Assembly (NCBI GenBank): GCA_037043235.1
Contig: JAWRVZ010000016.1
Coordinates: forward strand, 4,345,501 to 4,409,500
Length of the DNA: 64,000 nt
Source: Rhodeus uyekii
Lineage: Eukaryota > Chordata > Actinopteri > Cypriniformes > Acheilognathidae
Reading direction: 5' to 3'
Positions 1-11,325 of this stretch are shown here, piece after piece. Position numbers and translations under genes: made by a program. The notes beneath the pieces are model-generated. The model searched no databases. It was not told the origin of the DNA and worked only from the letters and a program-made list of their open reading frames with translations. How positions within the stretch are numbered: position 1 is the stretch's first letter; each line of letters opens with the position of its first letter.

Positions 1-589
1 CCAAAGCAGTCAAAGCAGGTGGAGTTTTCTATTAAAAATAAATAAATAAATAGTGTCCGCTTGGTATTCAGCACCAGGGTTTTTAGGGAGAGCTGAGCAC
101 GGCAGTACAGGAGTGTCATGAGGGAAGATAAAGACATTGTGGTGGGTTTTATAACACTCTTTGGTTTCCTGCCAAGAGATTATGCAGAGAAGTTCTAAAA
201 TCATGATCATCGATCAAATCTGCTTTGTCAAATATATCTGCACGCCTGTGTCAGCTGTAGGGCTTATATATTTGGAAAGGGGGAAAAGATAAATCTAGGT
301 TTTGAAATGATTTCCATGAATTTAAATATTGATCTGCTCCATTATCTGGTGTGATCTACAACAGCAATGTGACATTCAGGCAAGCCAAGTTCATGTTACC
401 ACAGCCTGTGTTAATTTAAGCTTAAGCTTTCATGACTGCACACAAGGTTTGTTTGATCTGCAGTGATTCTAGTGCCAGTTTATGATCACTGCTCAAATGC
501 ATTATTCCAAGACAACGAAAACATAAAAAAATGTGTTGAAATGATCCCATCATAATGTGCTGTCAAAGATACAATTTACGTATGTTAAG
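1..589. other. No gene seen
   Basis: AT-rich sequence with no convincing reading frame, RNA gene or recognisable repeat. Short open frames here have no domain-like composition. DIRS copy A begins at its right edge. Confidence 0.5.
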
Positions 590-913
590 ATTACGTATGT
601 AACCATAGTTTCCTGAAGAGGGAATGAGACACTGCGTCGAACGCTTTGGGGAATACTTGGGCGATATCTCGCGAAGCACAATATGTGTTAATGACAATAT
701 GTGCTAACAATATAACGATCCAACGATCCAATGACCGAGTGTGAGTGACGGCCGCAAGTCGGTGATGTCACGAACCAGGGTGATAAAAGAGGCGCCGGAA
801 GCCAGTGCCGCAGCTTAGAAAGGTGTCTGAGCAAGCCCGGAAGGCGCAAGGAGCTGAGGCCAAAGTCGCAGCATCTCGTTCCCTCTTCAGGAACTATGGT
901 TACATGCGTAGCC
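590..913. repeat. Terminal hairpin module of DIRS copy A
   Basis: The sequence around the near-palindrome ATTACGTATGTAACC at 590-604, followed by a CCTGAAGAGGGAA stretch, recurs in inverted orientation at about 880-913 (GGTTACATGCGTAGCC at 898-913). The two arms enclose roughly 250 bases that contain one element terminus. The same arrangement is found on the recombinase side of copies D, E and F. Confidence 0.75.
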
Positions 914-1017
914 TGAGACGGTCCCTTTCAAGGGAACTCGCTCTGCGTCGAACGCTTTGGGGAACGATATACCAATGCCACCTCAGTGACAAAGGCCGAC
1001 GAGTGTCTCATAGCTCA

Positions 1018-1790
1018 CTACGAGAGGACCCGTGTTCCCAGAGCGGCGTTGAAGTCAAGCTGGTATAACCTCAGAAAAGTGTGCGGGGAGGACCAACGTG
1101 CCGCATCACAAACATCAGACAGTGAAACACCTGATATAGCAGCCTTAGAGGCAGCCACGCTCCTAGTAGAGTGGACACGGATCCTAAGAGGCGAAGGGGA
1201 TCCGGCCGACTCATAAACCAGGGTGATAGCCTCGACTATCCACCTGCTTAAAGTAGGTGGATAGTCGAGGGGTCTTAGGGGGGTCCTGAAGAAAACAAAT
1301 AATTGGTCTGACTTACCCCAAAGGGGCAGACCTATGGACATAAGTGTCCAGTGCTTGCACTGGACAGACCTTGTTCTTTAATTCCCAGTCCTGGTCACCA
1401 AAGGGCGGAGGGCAGAAGGCCTGCAGTAAAAAAGACCTGGCCACGTGAGTTTTTAGCGATGTAATACTCAACAAAAATAATGTCTTTAAGGTGAGGAACT
1501 TCAGGGGAACCTCATCCAAAGGTTCAAAAGGTGCCTGGGACAACCCCTGAAAGACCAGGGATAAGTCTCAGGTAGGAACCTTAGTCTGTACCACAGGCCT
1601 CAGCCTAATAGTCCCACGGAGGAAGCATGTAACGAGGGGGTCTCTGCCAATGATCATGCCACCCAGAGGTACATGGTAAGCGGCTATGGCAGCCACGTAG
1701 ACCTTCAGGGTGGATGGGGACAGTCCTGCAGCGAATCTGTCCAGCAGGAACTCCAGCACTTTGCCAATGTGACAGGTAACTGGTGTTTGT
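1018..1790 (-). pseudogene. DIRS tyrosine recombinase, copy A (broken)
   Basis: Tyrosine recombinases of DIRS elements integrate the circular cDNA. The carboxy-terminal piece (1341-1018) shows the catalytic His-x-x-Arg in AHSTRSVASSKA and the region of the nucleophilic tyrosine in SSPHTFLRLYQLD. The amino-terminal core-binding part is at about 1790-1570, with GLSPSTLKVYVAAIAAYH. A middle piece (1543-1313) contains PFEPLDEVPLKFLTLKTLFLL, and the three lie in different frames, so the gene is disrupted by frameshifts. The amino-terminal part is fused directly to the RT remnant, with no RNase H between. Confidence 0.8.
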
Positions 1791-1794
1791 GCCA

Positions 1795-2666
1795 TTGACC
1801 TTGGGCGGAACGATCCCTCAGGATCAGCTTCTGCCATGAGATCCAATACTCGTTGAAAGTGTTTTACAGTGATGGACTGGCCTATTTTGACTTTCTTCAT
1901 GGTTGATAGGATCGAATTGATGTGAGCGGGGGATAGCCGTGCCGTCATTGAAACTGAATTCCATACAACGCCTATGAAGGTGGTTCTCTGAAGAGAAGAA
2001 AGCACACTCTTCTTCGCGTTCAACCTCAACCCCAGCACTCTCATGTGTGCGAGAACAACATCTCGATGTTGAACCGCTAGCTGTGGCAGCTGGGCCAGAA
2101 TCAGCAAGTCGTCAATGTAGTTTAACATTCTGATGCCTTGGAGACGCAACAGGGTTAGTGCTGCGTCCGTGCATTTCGCACAGGTGCGGGGTGATAAAGC
2201 CAGGCCGAACGGAAGTACCTGATATTGGTACGCCTTCCCCCCAAAGGCGAACCTGAGGTACTTCCTGTGTTGTGGAAGGATGGAAATATGGAAATATGTG
2301 TCCTTCAGATCGATAGTGACGAACCTGATCTGCATCACTATTTTTTTTAATGTCAGCATTTTGAACTTGAACTTCATGACAGAACGATTTAGAAGGCGCA
2401 AATCCAGGATGGGCCGCAATCCTCCATCCTTCTTGGGAACGAGGAAGTAACGGCTGTAAAAGCCTGACTCTCTGTCCAAGGAGGGGTACATGTTCTATGG
2501 CCCCTTTCCTCAGTAGAGAGCCTGCTCCATTACCAGAGCCTGCTCGGGGTCCACCACCGTGGGAAGAACCCCGTTGAACCTGGGCGGACAAGACCCAAAC
2601 TGGATTGAATAACCCTTCTTTATAATGTGCAGGACCCACTGAGAGATTTCTGGAAGACACACCCAT
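1795..2666 (-). pseudogene. DIRS reverse transcriptase, copy A (broken)
   Basis: This is the RT domain of a DIRS Pol. The longest frame (2491-1568) starts at YSRYFLVPKKDGGLRPILDL and contains LPFGLALSPRTC and the active-site motif YIDDLLILAQ. Residues just upstream (2666-2490) continue the same gene in another frame, so there is at least one frameshift. The RT thumb runs into VKHFQRVLDLMAEAD and then straight into recombinase sequence, which indicates an in-frame deletion of RNase H. The frame is too damaged to be functional. Confidence 0.85.
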
Positions 2667-2700
2667 GCTCTCAGAAATTCTACTAGGGGAACCAGCCTCG

Positions 2701-3340
2701 TTAAAAAAACGTTATGGGAATGACAATGCCAGCATCACTGCAACGATGTGGGCCTGCTGAAGTTTTTAGAGAGATGAACTTGATTGGAACTTCCTCGATA
2801 GGTTGAAAGGAAGCCTGAGACAAGCCGTGGTACTCAAAGTGGAAACGAGTGAATGCCAATAGTGTTGCCAGTGGTACATGGTAAGCGGCTATGGCAGCCA
2901 TGCAAACCTTCAAGGTGGTCGGAGACAGCCCTGCAGCGACTCTTTCTTGCAGGAACTCAAGCATATTGCCAATCTAGCAGGTAACTGGGTTCACCTGCTT
3001 CTCGCTACACCAAGAACTGAATAGTTTCCACTTACACACATACAGTTGTCTTGTGGAGGGAGCTCTGGAGTGGAGCACTTACCGGATTCTAAGAGCTGGG
3101 CCCCCTTCAAAGGCCAAGCCAAAAGTTTCCACAGTTCTGGGCAGGCATTAAGAATCGAGCCTGCTGGTTGGGAGAGAAGGTTCCTCCTGAATCTCCCAGG
3201 AGACTAGGGAGCGATACTAGTTTTGTCTAGGAGGGATACTAGTTTCGTAAACCACACTCTGCCCAGCCAGAATGGGGCAATAAGTGTGAGATGGACCTTT
3301 TCCTGGTGAATTCTCTCCAGATCTCCCGGGAGCAGCTGAT
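2701..3340 (-). pseudogene. Extra DIRS recombinase/linker fragment inside copy A
   Basis: Minus-strand 2964-2701 reads LEFLQERVAAGLSPTTLKV followed by an AIAAYHVPL stretch, a second copy of the recombinase amino terminus already present at 1790-1570. The DNA at 2969-3180 matches the RNase H-recombinase linker of copy D (near 18620). Its position between RT and gag is not the normal DIRS order. I infer recombination between two DIRS copies. Confidence 0.7.
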
Positions 3341-3362
3341 GAGTCAGAGAAAACCATAGAGG

Positions 3363-4420
3363 TCATTGGGTTGTTTCTTCAGACGTGAACAGATCTAGTT
3401 GTGACAGATTTCTCCAAAATCTGTTCTCAAACCTCGGTGTGGTGCTTCCATCCCTGGGCCTCAGCCCCTGGATGTCTGCTCCCACAATACTCTGCTTCTG
3501 AGCTGCCCTATATGAAGAGCTGTGAGGCTGATGCTGGCTTGCAGGCTCAGCTTGAGGCTGGCAAGGCAGTAGCTTCCTGAAATCCACCTGTTGTTTAGCA
3601 GCCTCCTGAAAGCTCTTTACGACAGATTTGACTGAGTCGCTGAAAAGGCCTGGAGGTAACAGAGGGGTGTCCAAGAGTGTCCCTATCTTTGGTGGCAGTT
3701 AAGTTGAGCCACAGATACCTCTCCGTAGCCAGCAGAGCAGACATGCATGGCCAATGAAGGAGGCCATCTCCCTAGTGGCTTGGAGAGAGAGATCTGTGGC
3801 TTGGTGAAGTTCCGTTACTGCCTCTGGCCCAATGCTGCCGCCCTCATCAATGTTCCCGAGCAGATCCGCCTGGCAGGCCTGTAGAACTCAGCATGGAGGT
3901 CCAGGAAGTATAGCAAAGCCCAACGCTGGGGATGGACCTGTGCAGGCAGGTAATGTTTGTCCAATTTACTTTTCCGAGTTACTGGTCTCAGTAGGCCAGT
4001 CGATATTCAGCCTTGAGGCTGCACGAGTCACAACCTTGATTAGCTCCTCATGAGCTGGATGTTCACCTCCTCGGAGCTCCTTGAAGTACTGAAGCCTCTT
4101 CCTAGTTGGAAGTATCCGATGAAGAGCCTGCTTCCGGGTCCAAGCAGAGACCCGGAAGGATGAGATGGGTCGGGGCCTGTCTCAAATCTCGCTACCACAT
4201 CCGTCTGCAAACCCCGAGACATAGATTGCTGTTGAGCCTCAGCAGCAGCGGGACCCGAGCCTTGAGTAATGCAAGTCTGAGCGGCGTCAGAGAAAACTGC
4301 CAGGCAGGAGTGGAGTGGAGTGAAATGCTCGCAGTGCTCACAGCCAGTGCCCTCAAGCGCTCACCGAGCATGCTCCACTTCCAAGCACGTTACTCACAAG
4401 AGTATATATGCCCTTAATAT
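3363..4420 (-). pseudogene. DIRS gag, copy A (broken)
   Basis: DIRS Gag is a poorly conserved nucleic-acid-binding structural protein. The best piece is the carboxy-terminal part at 3674-3363, containing GLFSDSVKSVVKSFQEAAKQ and SSSYRAAQKQSIVG. Similar stretches recur in the other copies. Sequence up to about 4420 matches the gag region of copy B (11705-11880) at the DNA level but is not open. Assignment rests on position and resemblance between copies, since Gag has no catalytic motif. Confidence 0.6.
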
Positions 4421-4740
4421 AGCGAGGTCTAAATGCTTGTTGTTTTGCCATTCTCTTTTAAATGAGTAGTGTGGTCCTTGGTCTTTTTTAACCTAGCTAG
4501 GAAATTATATTCACTCACACACACACCAACTATCACACAAACAACCGACATGGAACTTGATAAAGATACTTAAAGGTGCCACTCCTGGTTTCCGATACCC
4601 TTTTATGATTCTGGTTCATGATGTCATCGACCCGCAACATTTAATCGATTTCACAGTGCTTAACAAGACTACATGACAAGGCAGTCCCTTAGCGTTTCGA
4701 CGTAGCGCAAGTTCCCTTGAAATATAATTATGTCTTCCCA

Positions 4741-6111
4741 TTTTACATTTTTGTCCTTCATCATGTCCCTTTAGGGGCTCCGTATATCTGAGCATTTCTG
4801 AGTATTAGTCATCCTTCTAAAAATATGTGTTGAATAGCAGGGTTATTATTTAAGCTAAATGAACATTGTGCTAAAAATATTGTACTTTGACTTCATTGGA
4901 TTGTCCCAAATTGTTTTATACAAAGGCAATTAGTTTATAGTATACAAAAAAAAACATTAGTGAGTGAAGCTCATATATTATATTAATGACAGTACAACCA
5001 AACACTAATATGCTGTGATTGCTAATCCATAAATTGATAGGTACCAGACTGATGAGCAGTTTTAATTCAATGTCCTAACTAGTGGCCATTGAAAAGCAGA
5101 TTTGAATCAATAAACAGCACTTAGAGAGGGTAGGAGGCATTGATCACAAGAGCATGTTCCAGCAGTACACTTTTGTAACAGCTGACAAAACATCTTCATT
5201 CTAATTTGTCAGCAAATATAAATGAAATTTCTCTCAGAGACACTTTAACATAAATAAAGGCTGAAATTATACATTTACATATCTACTGTTTGAGATAGAA
5301 TGCCCTGTTCACAGCAAAGTAGAGTAAAACATTAATTTTTACAGACTGCTCAAATGATCACCGCCAGCTCAAATGATCAGTACTATAGCTATTCTGTCAC
5401 TGATAACAAATGAATAACTCTTAATCTCACTTAATTCAGTTGCAAAATACTGTTTTAGCCCTGCATAATATTTCCATGATGATCTTTTAAAAAGTTGCAT
5501 TGGCACTGTAGAGTTGATGAGGACATTAACAAAGAGAAGAGATGGTTTAGAGGCTCACCTCTTTAAGCGCTGTGAAAGCAATGCTCAGAAACATGATAGT
5601 CAAATGCTCCATCTGCACCGAGAAAACACTGCCTCTCTGAGAACTGAAGGTGTGATTTATCGCTGTCACACCAGAATTTCAGACTGTGCATCTGGAAATG
5701 TGTGAGAGACACCTGCACCATCAGCCAGAGCTTTCAACACCTCTTCCCTACCATTTATTTAATTAAAAACCATCTAATTAGCCTATGTATTACTTGTAAT
5801 GTTCTATATTTGACTAAAACAGTGGACCTCATCTAGAACTGTTTGTCAAACGTTTGGACACTAAAGAATGCCAGATATATTGTTTTTTGAAGGATCTAAA
5901 TCTTCTAAAGTCCCCTAAAATAGGTATTTAAAGGTAGCCATGCCTTTTTATTTTTTATGTTATATTGTATGAGAAAAAAAAAAAGTAAAAACAAAACATA
6001 TTTAACAAAAATATTTGCTGCCTATATTATAATTACACAAAAAAAAATTACAAAAAAAATCTACTCACTGTTAAAGTAATTGTAATACAAAAATATATAT
6101 TAATTAGTACA
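4741..6111. other. No gene seen
   Basis: AT-rich sequence with several A/T homopolymer runs. A 63-codon open frame at 5514-5705 has no recognisable domain. I find no RNA gene or assignable repeat. Confidence 0.5.
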
Positions 6112-6267
6112 AATTTTTCAACCTATATAATAATCTGAAATGTTTCTCAATCAGCAAATCAGCATATTAGAAGGATTCCTGAAGGATCATGTGACACTCT
6201 AGACAGGAATAATTATGCTCAATGTATGTTGGATTTAACAAATGCAGCCTTGGTGAGTATAAGATAC
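6112..6267 (-). repeat. Fragment of a dispersed teleost repeat
   Basis: Minus-strand sequence with GATCCTTCAGGAATCC and GCTGATTTGCTGATTG resembles the inverse of 57308-57510, which has CCTTCAGAAATCATTCTAA. The pair looks like one short interspersed, probably non-autonomous family that I recall as common in cyprinids. The left part is lost and the right edge abuts the pogo-like element. Confidence 0.45.
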
Positions 6268-6269
6268 TA

Positions 6270-7369
6270 CAGTGATGTTCGGTTATGTCGACGGCCTCGG
6301 GGGTTGCAAAAAGCACTGAGATAACCATTTATCGAGATAACCCAAATAACATATATTAACATATATTTTCCCACATATAACCCGCAGACGCAGAAAATCT
6401 GCATGCTCATATAGCCAGCGGGTTTGGGGTTTTGTGTAAAAAAATGTTGGCTTAACCCACACCCATAGATGAACCCATCATAAACTTTGTGTAAGATCAC
6501 ATTTCAAATTTCAAATGTTGCTCACATGACTTCAATTATTACACAGTGCTTGTGGGCGAAATTCACAAAATAAAAGACATACACAAGTCAGAATCATAAG
6601 AAAAAGAAAAGGCAGTCTCTCCCGCTGCGCTGTGCAGCTCATCCCTTTTAGAAGCGTTTTGTGTTGATCATCGGATGAGATGAGAAGAGCCCGCTCTCAT
6701 GGCAGCACAGCCAATCACATCTTCCTGCATGATTGACAGGTCAGACAGCCTATCAGCGCCAGCTGTCAGAGCACCAAAGACAGAAACCCTCGCAAGAAAG
6801 AAAAATGTAAGTGTATTGATGTACATGATGTGAGATATTAAATGAGAATGTACATGCTCAAGTTTTTGGTGTCTTTTTACACAACAGTGATTTGTTTGAT
6901 GAAGCTATCAGCATTCATCTAAAAAAATTTACATACACTGACAGTGTATATGTTTGCTAACAACAAAAGGCATATGTAAAACCACCTTCGATTCTTGATA
7001 CAAACCTTTAATTATATTCTCCAACAATGCAAATACAAACATTACTCTCAAAATCACAAAAAAACGTGCGGGATGCTACAGTGTATTATCCCTCAGACGA
7101 GATCAACGACGTCAATGGAGTGAGCGGAACGTGATCTCAGCGCATGCGCAGTGAACTAGGTACGCAAATTAGTCACAAAATAACCATGTGAAGTGGCGAT
7201 TTTGTCCCTCTTTTGTGCTTGAGATATTAGATTTCAGCGACATTAACGAATTGACATTGAAGAATCGAAAATACTAAGACAAATATTGAGTTTGGCGGTT
7301 CCACTTCAAAAAAGTCGACATAATAGGATTGGCGAGTTAACCATGACTCGAGATAAGTGAACTCCGCTG
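6270..7369. mobile_element. Non-autonomous pogo/Tc1-like DNA transposon
   Basis: The ends form imperfect terminal inverted repeats: CAGTGATGTTCGGTTATGTC at the left, and CAGCGGAGTTCACTTATCTC read inward from the right. Each end is flanked by TA (6268-6269 and 7370-7371), the signature of Tc1/mariner-superfamily insertion. The 1.1-kb interior has no transposase frame, so the copy depends on another element. The motif TTCGGTTATGTCGA resembles pogo-type termini, hence the family suggestion. The interior includes a GC-rich promoter-like stretch near 7080-7200. Confidence 0.65.
7140..7150. promoter_or_regulatory. NRF1-type palindrome
   Basis: GCGCATGCGCA matches the consensus binding site of the transcription factor NRF1. 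It sits in a locally CpG-rich stretch inside the pogo-like element. Binding is inferred from the motif only. Confidence 0.35.
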
Positions 7370-7634
7370 TATATACTTTTTTTTAAACATAAAAAAGAAA
7401 TTTTAAAAATACCTTAATTTTAAATTTAATAAAATTAATGCACTCCACATACATTTCATGCCAGGACCTCAGTTTGAAAGAATTCAAAGAATCTAGAAAG
7501 ATAGATATGCGAGTCAGGTTTGGTGAGAATGGTTTGAAAGACAGAATTAAAAATTTTCAGTGGCAATGTGGATTTATATAACTATGGAAACCATAAATAG
7601 GATATGTTGAAATATATATAACATTAATATATAG

Positions 7635-7793
7635 GCTTTCCTGTAGCTCAATCAATAGAGCATTGGTGTTTACAACGCCAAGGTCATGGGTTTGATCTAC
7701 AGGGAAAGCAAGAACAGATTCAATATGTGTTCCTTGAATGTAATATAAGTCGCTTTGGATAAAAGCATCTGCCAAATGCATAAATGTAAATGT
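7635..7793 (+). mobile_element. tRNA-derived SINE, copy 1
   Basis: The 5' head is tRNA-like. It has an A-box-like TAGCTCAATCAATAGAGCA and a B-box-like GGTCATGGGTTTGATCT. The head ends in GGGAAAGCA, complementary to the initial GCTTTCC as in an acceptor stem. The tail AAGTCGCTTTGGATAAAAGC followed by ATCTGCCAAATGCATAAATG is the conserved 3' part shared by all copies here. The B box is mutated, so transcription is doubtful. Confidence 0.8.
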
Positions 7794-9624
7794 ACTAAAA
7801 TGATTTTTTCTTCTACACTTCTTACACCATGTTGAACATGCAGCACAACAATTTACCCAAGTTCTTTGTCTATAATCTTCGGTATGCAATTACCAACCTT
7901 AATCCAAGTGATCTCATTAATATTTCAAAGGAAAAACCTGAATCATTAAGAAGGAAAGGTTTCAATACCAAACAAATAACCTGAAAAAAAAACATAGTAT
8001 TGATCATTATCTGTAACTCTAGTATCGTATAAAAAACAACTGCACCTCAGGAGTATTCTCAGAAATGTAGACTGTCTTAGTTCATCCAGACACTTCAGCT
8101 TGCTTAGCCGATCATTAGCAGGACATTTACATTAACCAAAACAACAAAGCTATCATGCTCAGTGATTCATCTTAGCTTTTCTTTGTTAAAAAATTACTGA
8201 ATAGACCAGTTTGTGGTTAATCAGCTGTTCAAATTCTTCCTGTTCCTGTTTGTGGTGAAGAGCAAATGACACTGTTGAACAACAATGAGAGAGTGACTGA
8301 CAGAGCAATCCATATCTAATTAGAGCAGCTGGCTTTTAAACCAGACAGTTTGATGAGAACGTGAACATTAAAACGTCTGCCTGCTGCATGCAAATGGCCT
8401 TTTTTAGACATACTGTGTTTAGACAAGAAAGACAGACAGAAAGATAGATGGAAGAGAGGATTTGTGCCGAAATGACTGCTGGAAAGTACTGGACAAGAAA
8501 AAACGCAGCTATGTTATTAAATGAAAGAAAAAATAATTAATACTGAAAAATAAAACAGGGTTGAATAAGTGAATGAGCGACTTCAAATTTTTTATCTTAC
8601 AGTCATGACTAATAGGGTGTAGTGTGAACAAAAATTTTGTGGAAGATACTTTGCTATTGCTGGTTGTCAAGCTAAAAGATACACATAAATTGAAGTACTT
8701 CAACAACTATCTAAAAAAAGTAACTAGCAGTACTACATAGTATTAATAAACAATACAACACAGGTTATTTGGAAAAAAAGCGCCTTTACATACATTACAC
8801 TGGTACACCAAGGTACGATTACCAACTGTTCTTGGCTGGGAATTCTCAGCATGCTAGCCGTAGAGTGCATGTAGTGACATTGCCACTCTGGATTGGTCAC
8901 AAGTTTTCTCTCTAGCTGGCTAAGTGTGGTATATTTTATCTAAACACAAATTAATAATAAAATTTAAAGAAATTCCTGATCATCCTTCATAAGGCAGTCA
9001 CCATTTCCATCTCATACCGTCTCTAGTGTTATATAAATGAAGGTGACTCATGTAAGCTAGGCATTAACTGACACATTTTGCATTACCAAAGAGCTCCTAG
9101 TTAGTCTTGTCAGCTGTTTCTTGCTCCTTTGGTTAGTGCCAGTGAACATACTGTATACTCTGTGTTCTCCCTCAGTCTTGGTTCATCCTTGTCTATGTAG
9201 CATCAGTGTCAATAAATGTTTGTTTGGAGTAGTGTTTGTTGCCGTTATCGTCCCTATCTTCTATGTTTTGTCATTTAAAACTTTTACCTTTATCTTCTTA
9301 GTCTTCGTGATATTTCCATACACTGCCGTTACACGGTACCTTGTACAATATCATGTTATGATCCACATGTGAGGCTTATAATAAATATGTGAGGGGTAAA
9401 CTTTCACGGTTGCTCATGTGACATGCAACAGTTTGTCTGTGAAACACAATAAAACATACAAAAGACTAGTTGAAGGAAACTAAAATGCCATGGTTGCTTC
9501 AGCAAATTCATTTTTATATAATGCCTGTTTTTGTTAACACCTTTGTTAAGATTAGGGAAGGGTTTAGTGTAGGTGGTTTATTATTTTCAGATACAATTAA
9601 ACTTTTATAACCACACAACAGACA
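7794..9624. other. No gene seen
   Basis: Mostly AT-rich sequence without assignable genes. The stretch around 9090-9330 (a 250-base open frame rich in hydrophobic residues) has LTR-like composition with an AATAAA at about 9211. I could not find matching ends or a target duplication, so it is left unassigned. Confidence 0.4.
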
Positions 9625-9629
9625 CGCAG

Positions 9630-9998
9630 CGGGGTTAGTGCTGCGACCATGCATATGATGAATGTGCGAGGTGAAAGAGCTTGGCCAAACGGAAGCACTC
9701 GATATTGATAAGCCTTCCCCCCAAAGGCGAAACTGACGTACTTCCTGTGTTGTGGAAGGATGGAATGAAAATATGCGTCCTTCAGGTCGATTTGACAGAC
9801 CAGTCCTCGGACCTGATCCTTAACGATCTAGTTCAAATTCAACATTGATGACGAGTGATTTAGAAGGCGCAAATTTAGGACGGGCCGCAATCCTCCATCC
9901 CTCTTGGGAACGATGAAGTAACGACTGTAAGCCTGACTTTCTGTCTGAGGGGGTACATATTTTATGGCCCCTTGCCTCAACAGAGTGTCCTTTTTCCT
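9630..9998 (-). pseudogene. DIRS reverse transcriptase fragment, copy B
   Basis: DNA here parallels 2140-2510 of copy A, for example CTTCCTGTGTTGTGGAAGGA near 9740 and GGGCCGCAATCCTCCATCC near 9882. It corresponds to the RT fingers/palm before the active-site motif. The stretch is full of stops and small gaps and ends abruptly where the inserted element begins. Confidence 0.75.
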
Positions 9999-10013
9999 GA
10001 AACTGCTCTCATT

Positions 10014-10866
10014 CAGTGCAGACGTGTTTTCTCTCTGCTCCCACTGTGCTCTAGCGCTCTGGTATTTGTCTTTTTTTTCTCTGACCCGCTGCTTGCTGGA
10101 CTCCTGAAAATACTGAAATGGAATTGATTAACTGGTCAATCAGTGCAATTTTCGATTTTCTCACAAAGGAAGGGCGCCCCCGGGAGAGCCCACCTGCCCG
10201 GACGGGACTTTTGCTGCAGGGTACGTGATGGACCCATGGAACAAATGGCAAGTCCTGTGCCTGGAGGCTCTGTCCGTTGAGGATGCGGAAGATTTAAATA
10301 TAATTGGATTATTGATAGCGGGGTTCCTATTCTTTGACTTTGGGATTGCCCGGACCTATTGGAAGAATGGTAAGACAGCTGCAAGCAAATTCACCCAGCT
10401 GCTGTCTGTGGAAATTAAGGAATGTTTCGGGGTTGTGTGTGACTGTTTGAATGAATTAGATCAGAGAGTGATACAGATTGAGGAACTGAACCGTAACAAT
10501 GCAGTCCGGACTGCGGATACGCAGGGTAGAATGGACTCCATCGCGAGCCAGATCAGTGAACTTTCACGGACTGTAACCGGTCTGGCCATGAGGCTGGACG
10601 AAATGTCTAGAGGAACTGCACGGACCGGACGAGTAGAACCAGACCAGATCTGATTGACTGATTATGATCCGGACAAATTACCGAAGATCATCAAATGGAT
10701 TAAAATTGCATTCACCTTTCCTAATGTCCCTAACTTGTCCCTATCTCTTGGTTGGGAGGTCAGCCTGACAGCTTGGTCTGCTATCTTCCTGTGCACTGCC
10801 TTATCTACCCTCAAGGACAAACCATAGAACTGAACTCGAAAACATCTGAAGTTTTGGCTACATTCT
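10014..10866 (+). mobile_element. Membrane/coiled-coil-encoding repeat, copy 1
   Basis: This block shares its start (CAGTGCAGACGTGTTTTCTC) and most of its length with 20751-21848. Both copies lie antisense within DIRS elements but at different positions, so they are independent insertions. The shared block begins with a pyrimidine-rich leader, encodes a 142-residue protein, then has about 200 bases of shared 3' sequence. Copy 1 lacks the distal 3' end seen in copy 2. No transposase, RT or terminal repeat is visible, so it is probably non-autonomous. I do not recognise the family. Confidence 0.6.
10225..10653 (+). CDS. Small membrane/coiled-coil protein, function unknown
   Basis: A 142-residue open frame starting MMDPWNKWQVL; the second Met (MDPW) may be the real start. 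Residues about 25-46 (NIIGLLIAGFLFFDFGIART) form one likely membrane segment. The rest is hydrophilic with heptad-like spacing, for example LNELDQRVIQIEEL and ISELSRTVTGLAMRLDEM, suggesting a coiled coil. There are no enzyme motifs or cysteine knuckles. The same protein, amino-terminally truncated, is encoded in the second copy at 20.9 kb with conserved residues, which favours a real gene product of a mobile element over chance. Homology is unknown to me. Confidence 0.5.
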   Translation: MMDPWNKWQVLCLEALSVEDAEDLNIIGLLIAGFLFFDFGIARTYWKNGKTAASKFTQLLSVEIKECFGVVCDCLNELDQRVIQIEELNRNNAVRTADTQGRMDSIASQISELSRTVTGLAMRLDEMSRGTARTGRVEPDQI

Positions 10867-11119
10867 CACACAACACTATTTCAGACTCTCCCATTGTGAG
10901 GAATTCTGGGGCTGTGGCTGGCTCACAGCCCCTAATTTGAGAGCAACGAGGCAGTAGCACAGTGAACGCCACCTGCTGCTAGCAGCCTCCTAGAACTTAT
11001 TGACGACTGTCTCAACAGTGTCGCCGAAAAAGCCCAGAAGACGAGAGAGGGGCATCCAGTAGGAACTTATTTCTTTATCTTTAAAAGTTTGAGCAACAGA
11101 TGCCTCTTTTATAAATATA

Positions 11120-11123
<4 letters not shown>

Positions 11124-11158
<35 letters not shown>
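11124..11158. repeat. (TA)n microsatellite
   Basis: About 17 uninterrupted TA units within the gag-derived part of DIRS copy B. Confidence 0.9.
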
Positions 11159-11160
<2 letters not shown>

Positions 11161-11214
11161 TAATATAAAAATAGATTTATATAATATAAAAATAGATTTA
11201 TATTTTATGCTCTC

Positions 11215-11325
11215 ATCGAGGTCCCCGCAATAACCCTGCTATCCTGTTTACATTTCACTGCCAGCTGTATATCCTGTATATAACTGTGTATGTGACAAAT
11301 AAAACTCTTGAAACCTATATGCATG
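11215..11325 (+). repeat. Possible LINE 3'-tail fragment
   Basis: CTGTATATAACTGTGTATGT followed by GACAAATAAAACTCTTGAA resembles the 3' ends of some fish non-LTR elements, which I recall as ending in similar short A/T-rich repeats. It interrupts DIRS gag sequence. No coding part is attached. Confidence 0.3.

Larger units (their letters stand above)
590..4740 (-). mobile_element. DIRS-type retrotransposon, copy A, rearranged
   Basis: DIRS elements encode Gag, RT/RNase H and a tyrosine recombinase (YR) and have inverted termini instead of LTRs. Reading the minus strand, this copy has gag (about 4420-3363), a stray YR amino-terminal piece (2964-2701), RT (2666-1795) and YR (1790-1018). The left end repeats the terminal motif ACTGCGTCGAACGCTTTGGG near 632 and again near 943. 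The right end carries its diverged inverse (AGCGTTTCGACGTAGCGC near 4691). RNase H is missing between RT and YR, and a second YR fragment lies between RT and gag, so the copy is a deletion/recombination product. All frames are interrupted. Family assignment is firm; the exact right boundary is approximate. Confidence 0.85.

Noticed and set aside
9090..9330. Possible solo LTR with AATAAA
   Set aside because: No TG...CA ends with a flanking duplication could be found, so only composition supports it.
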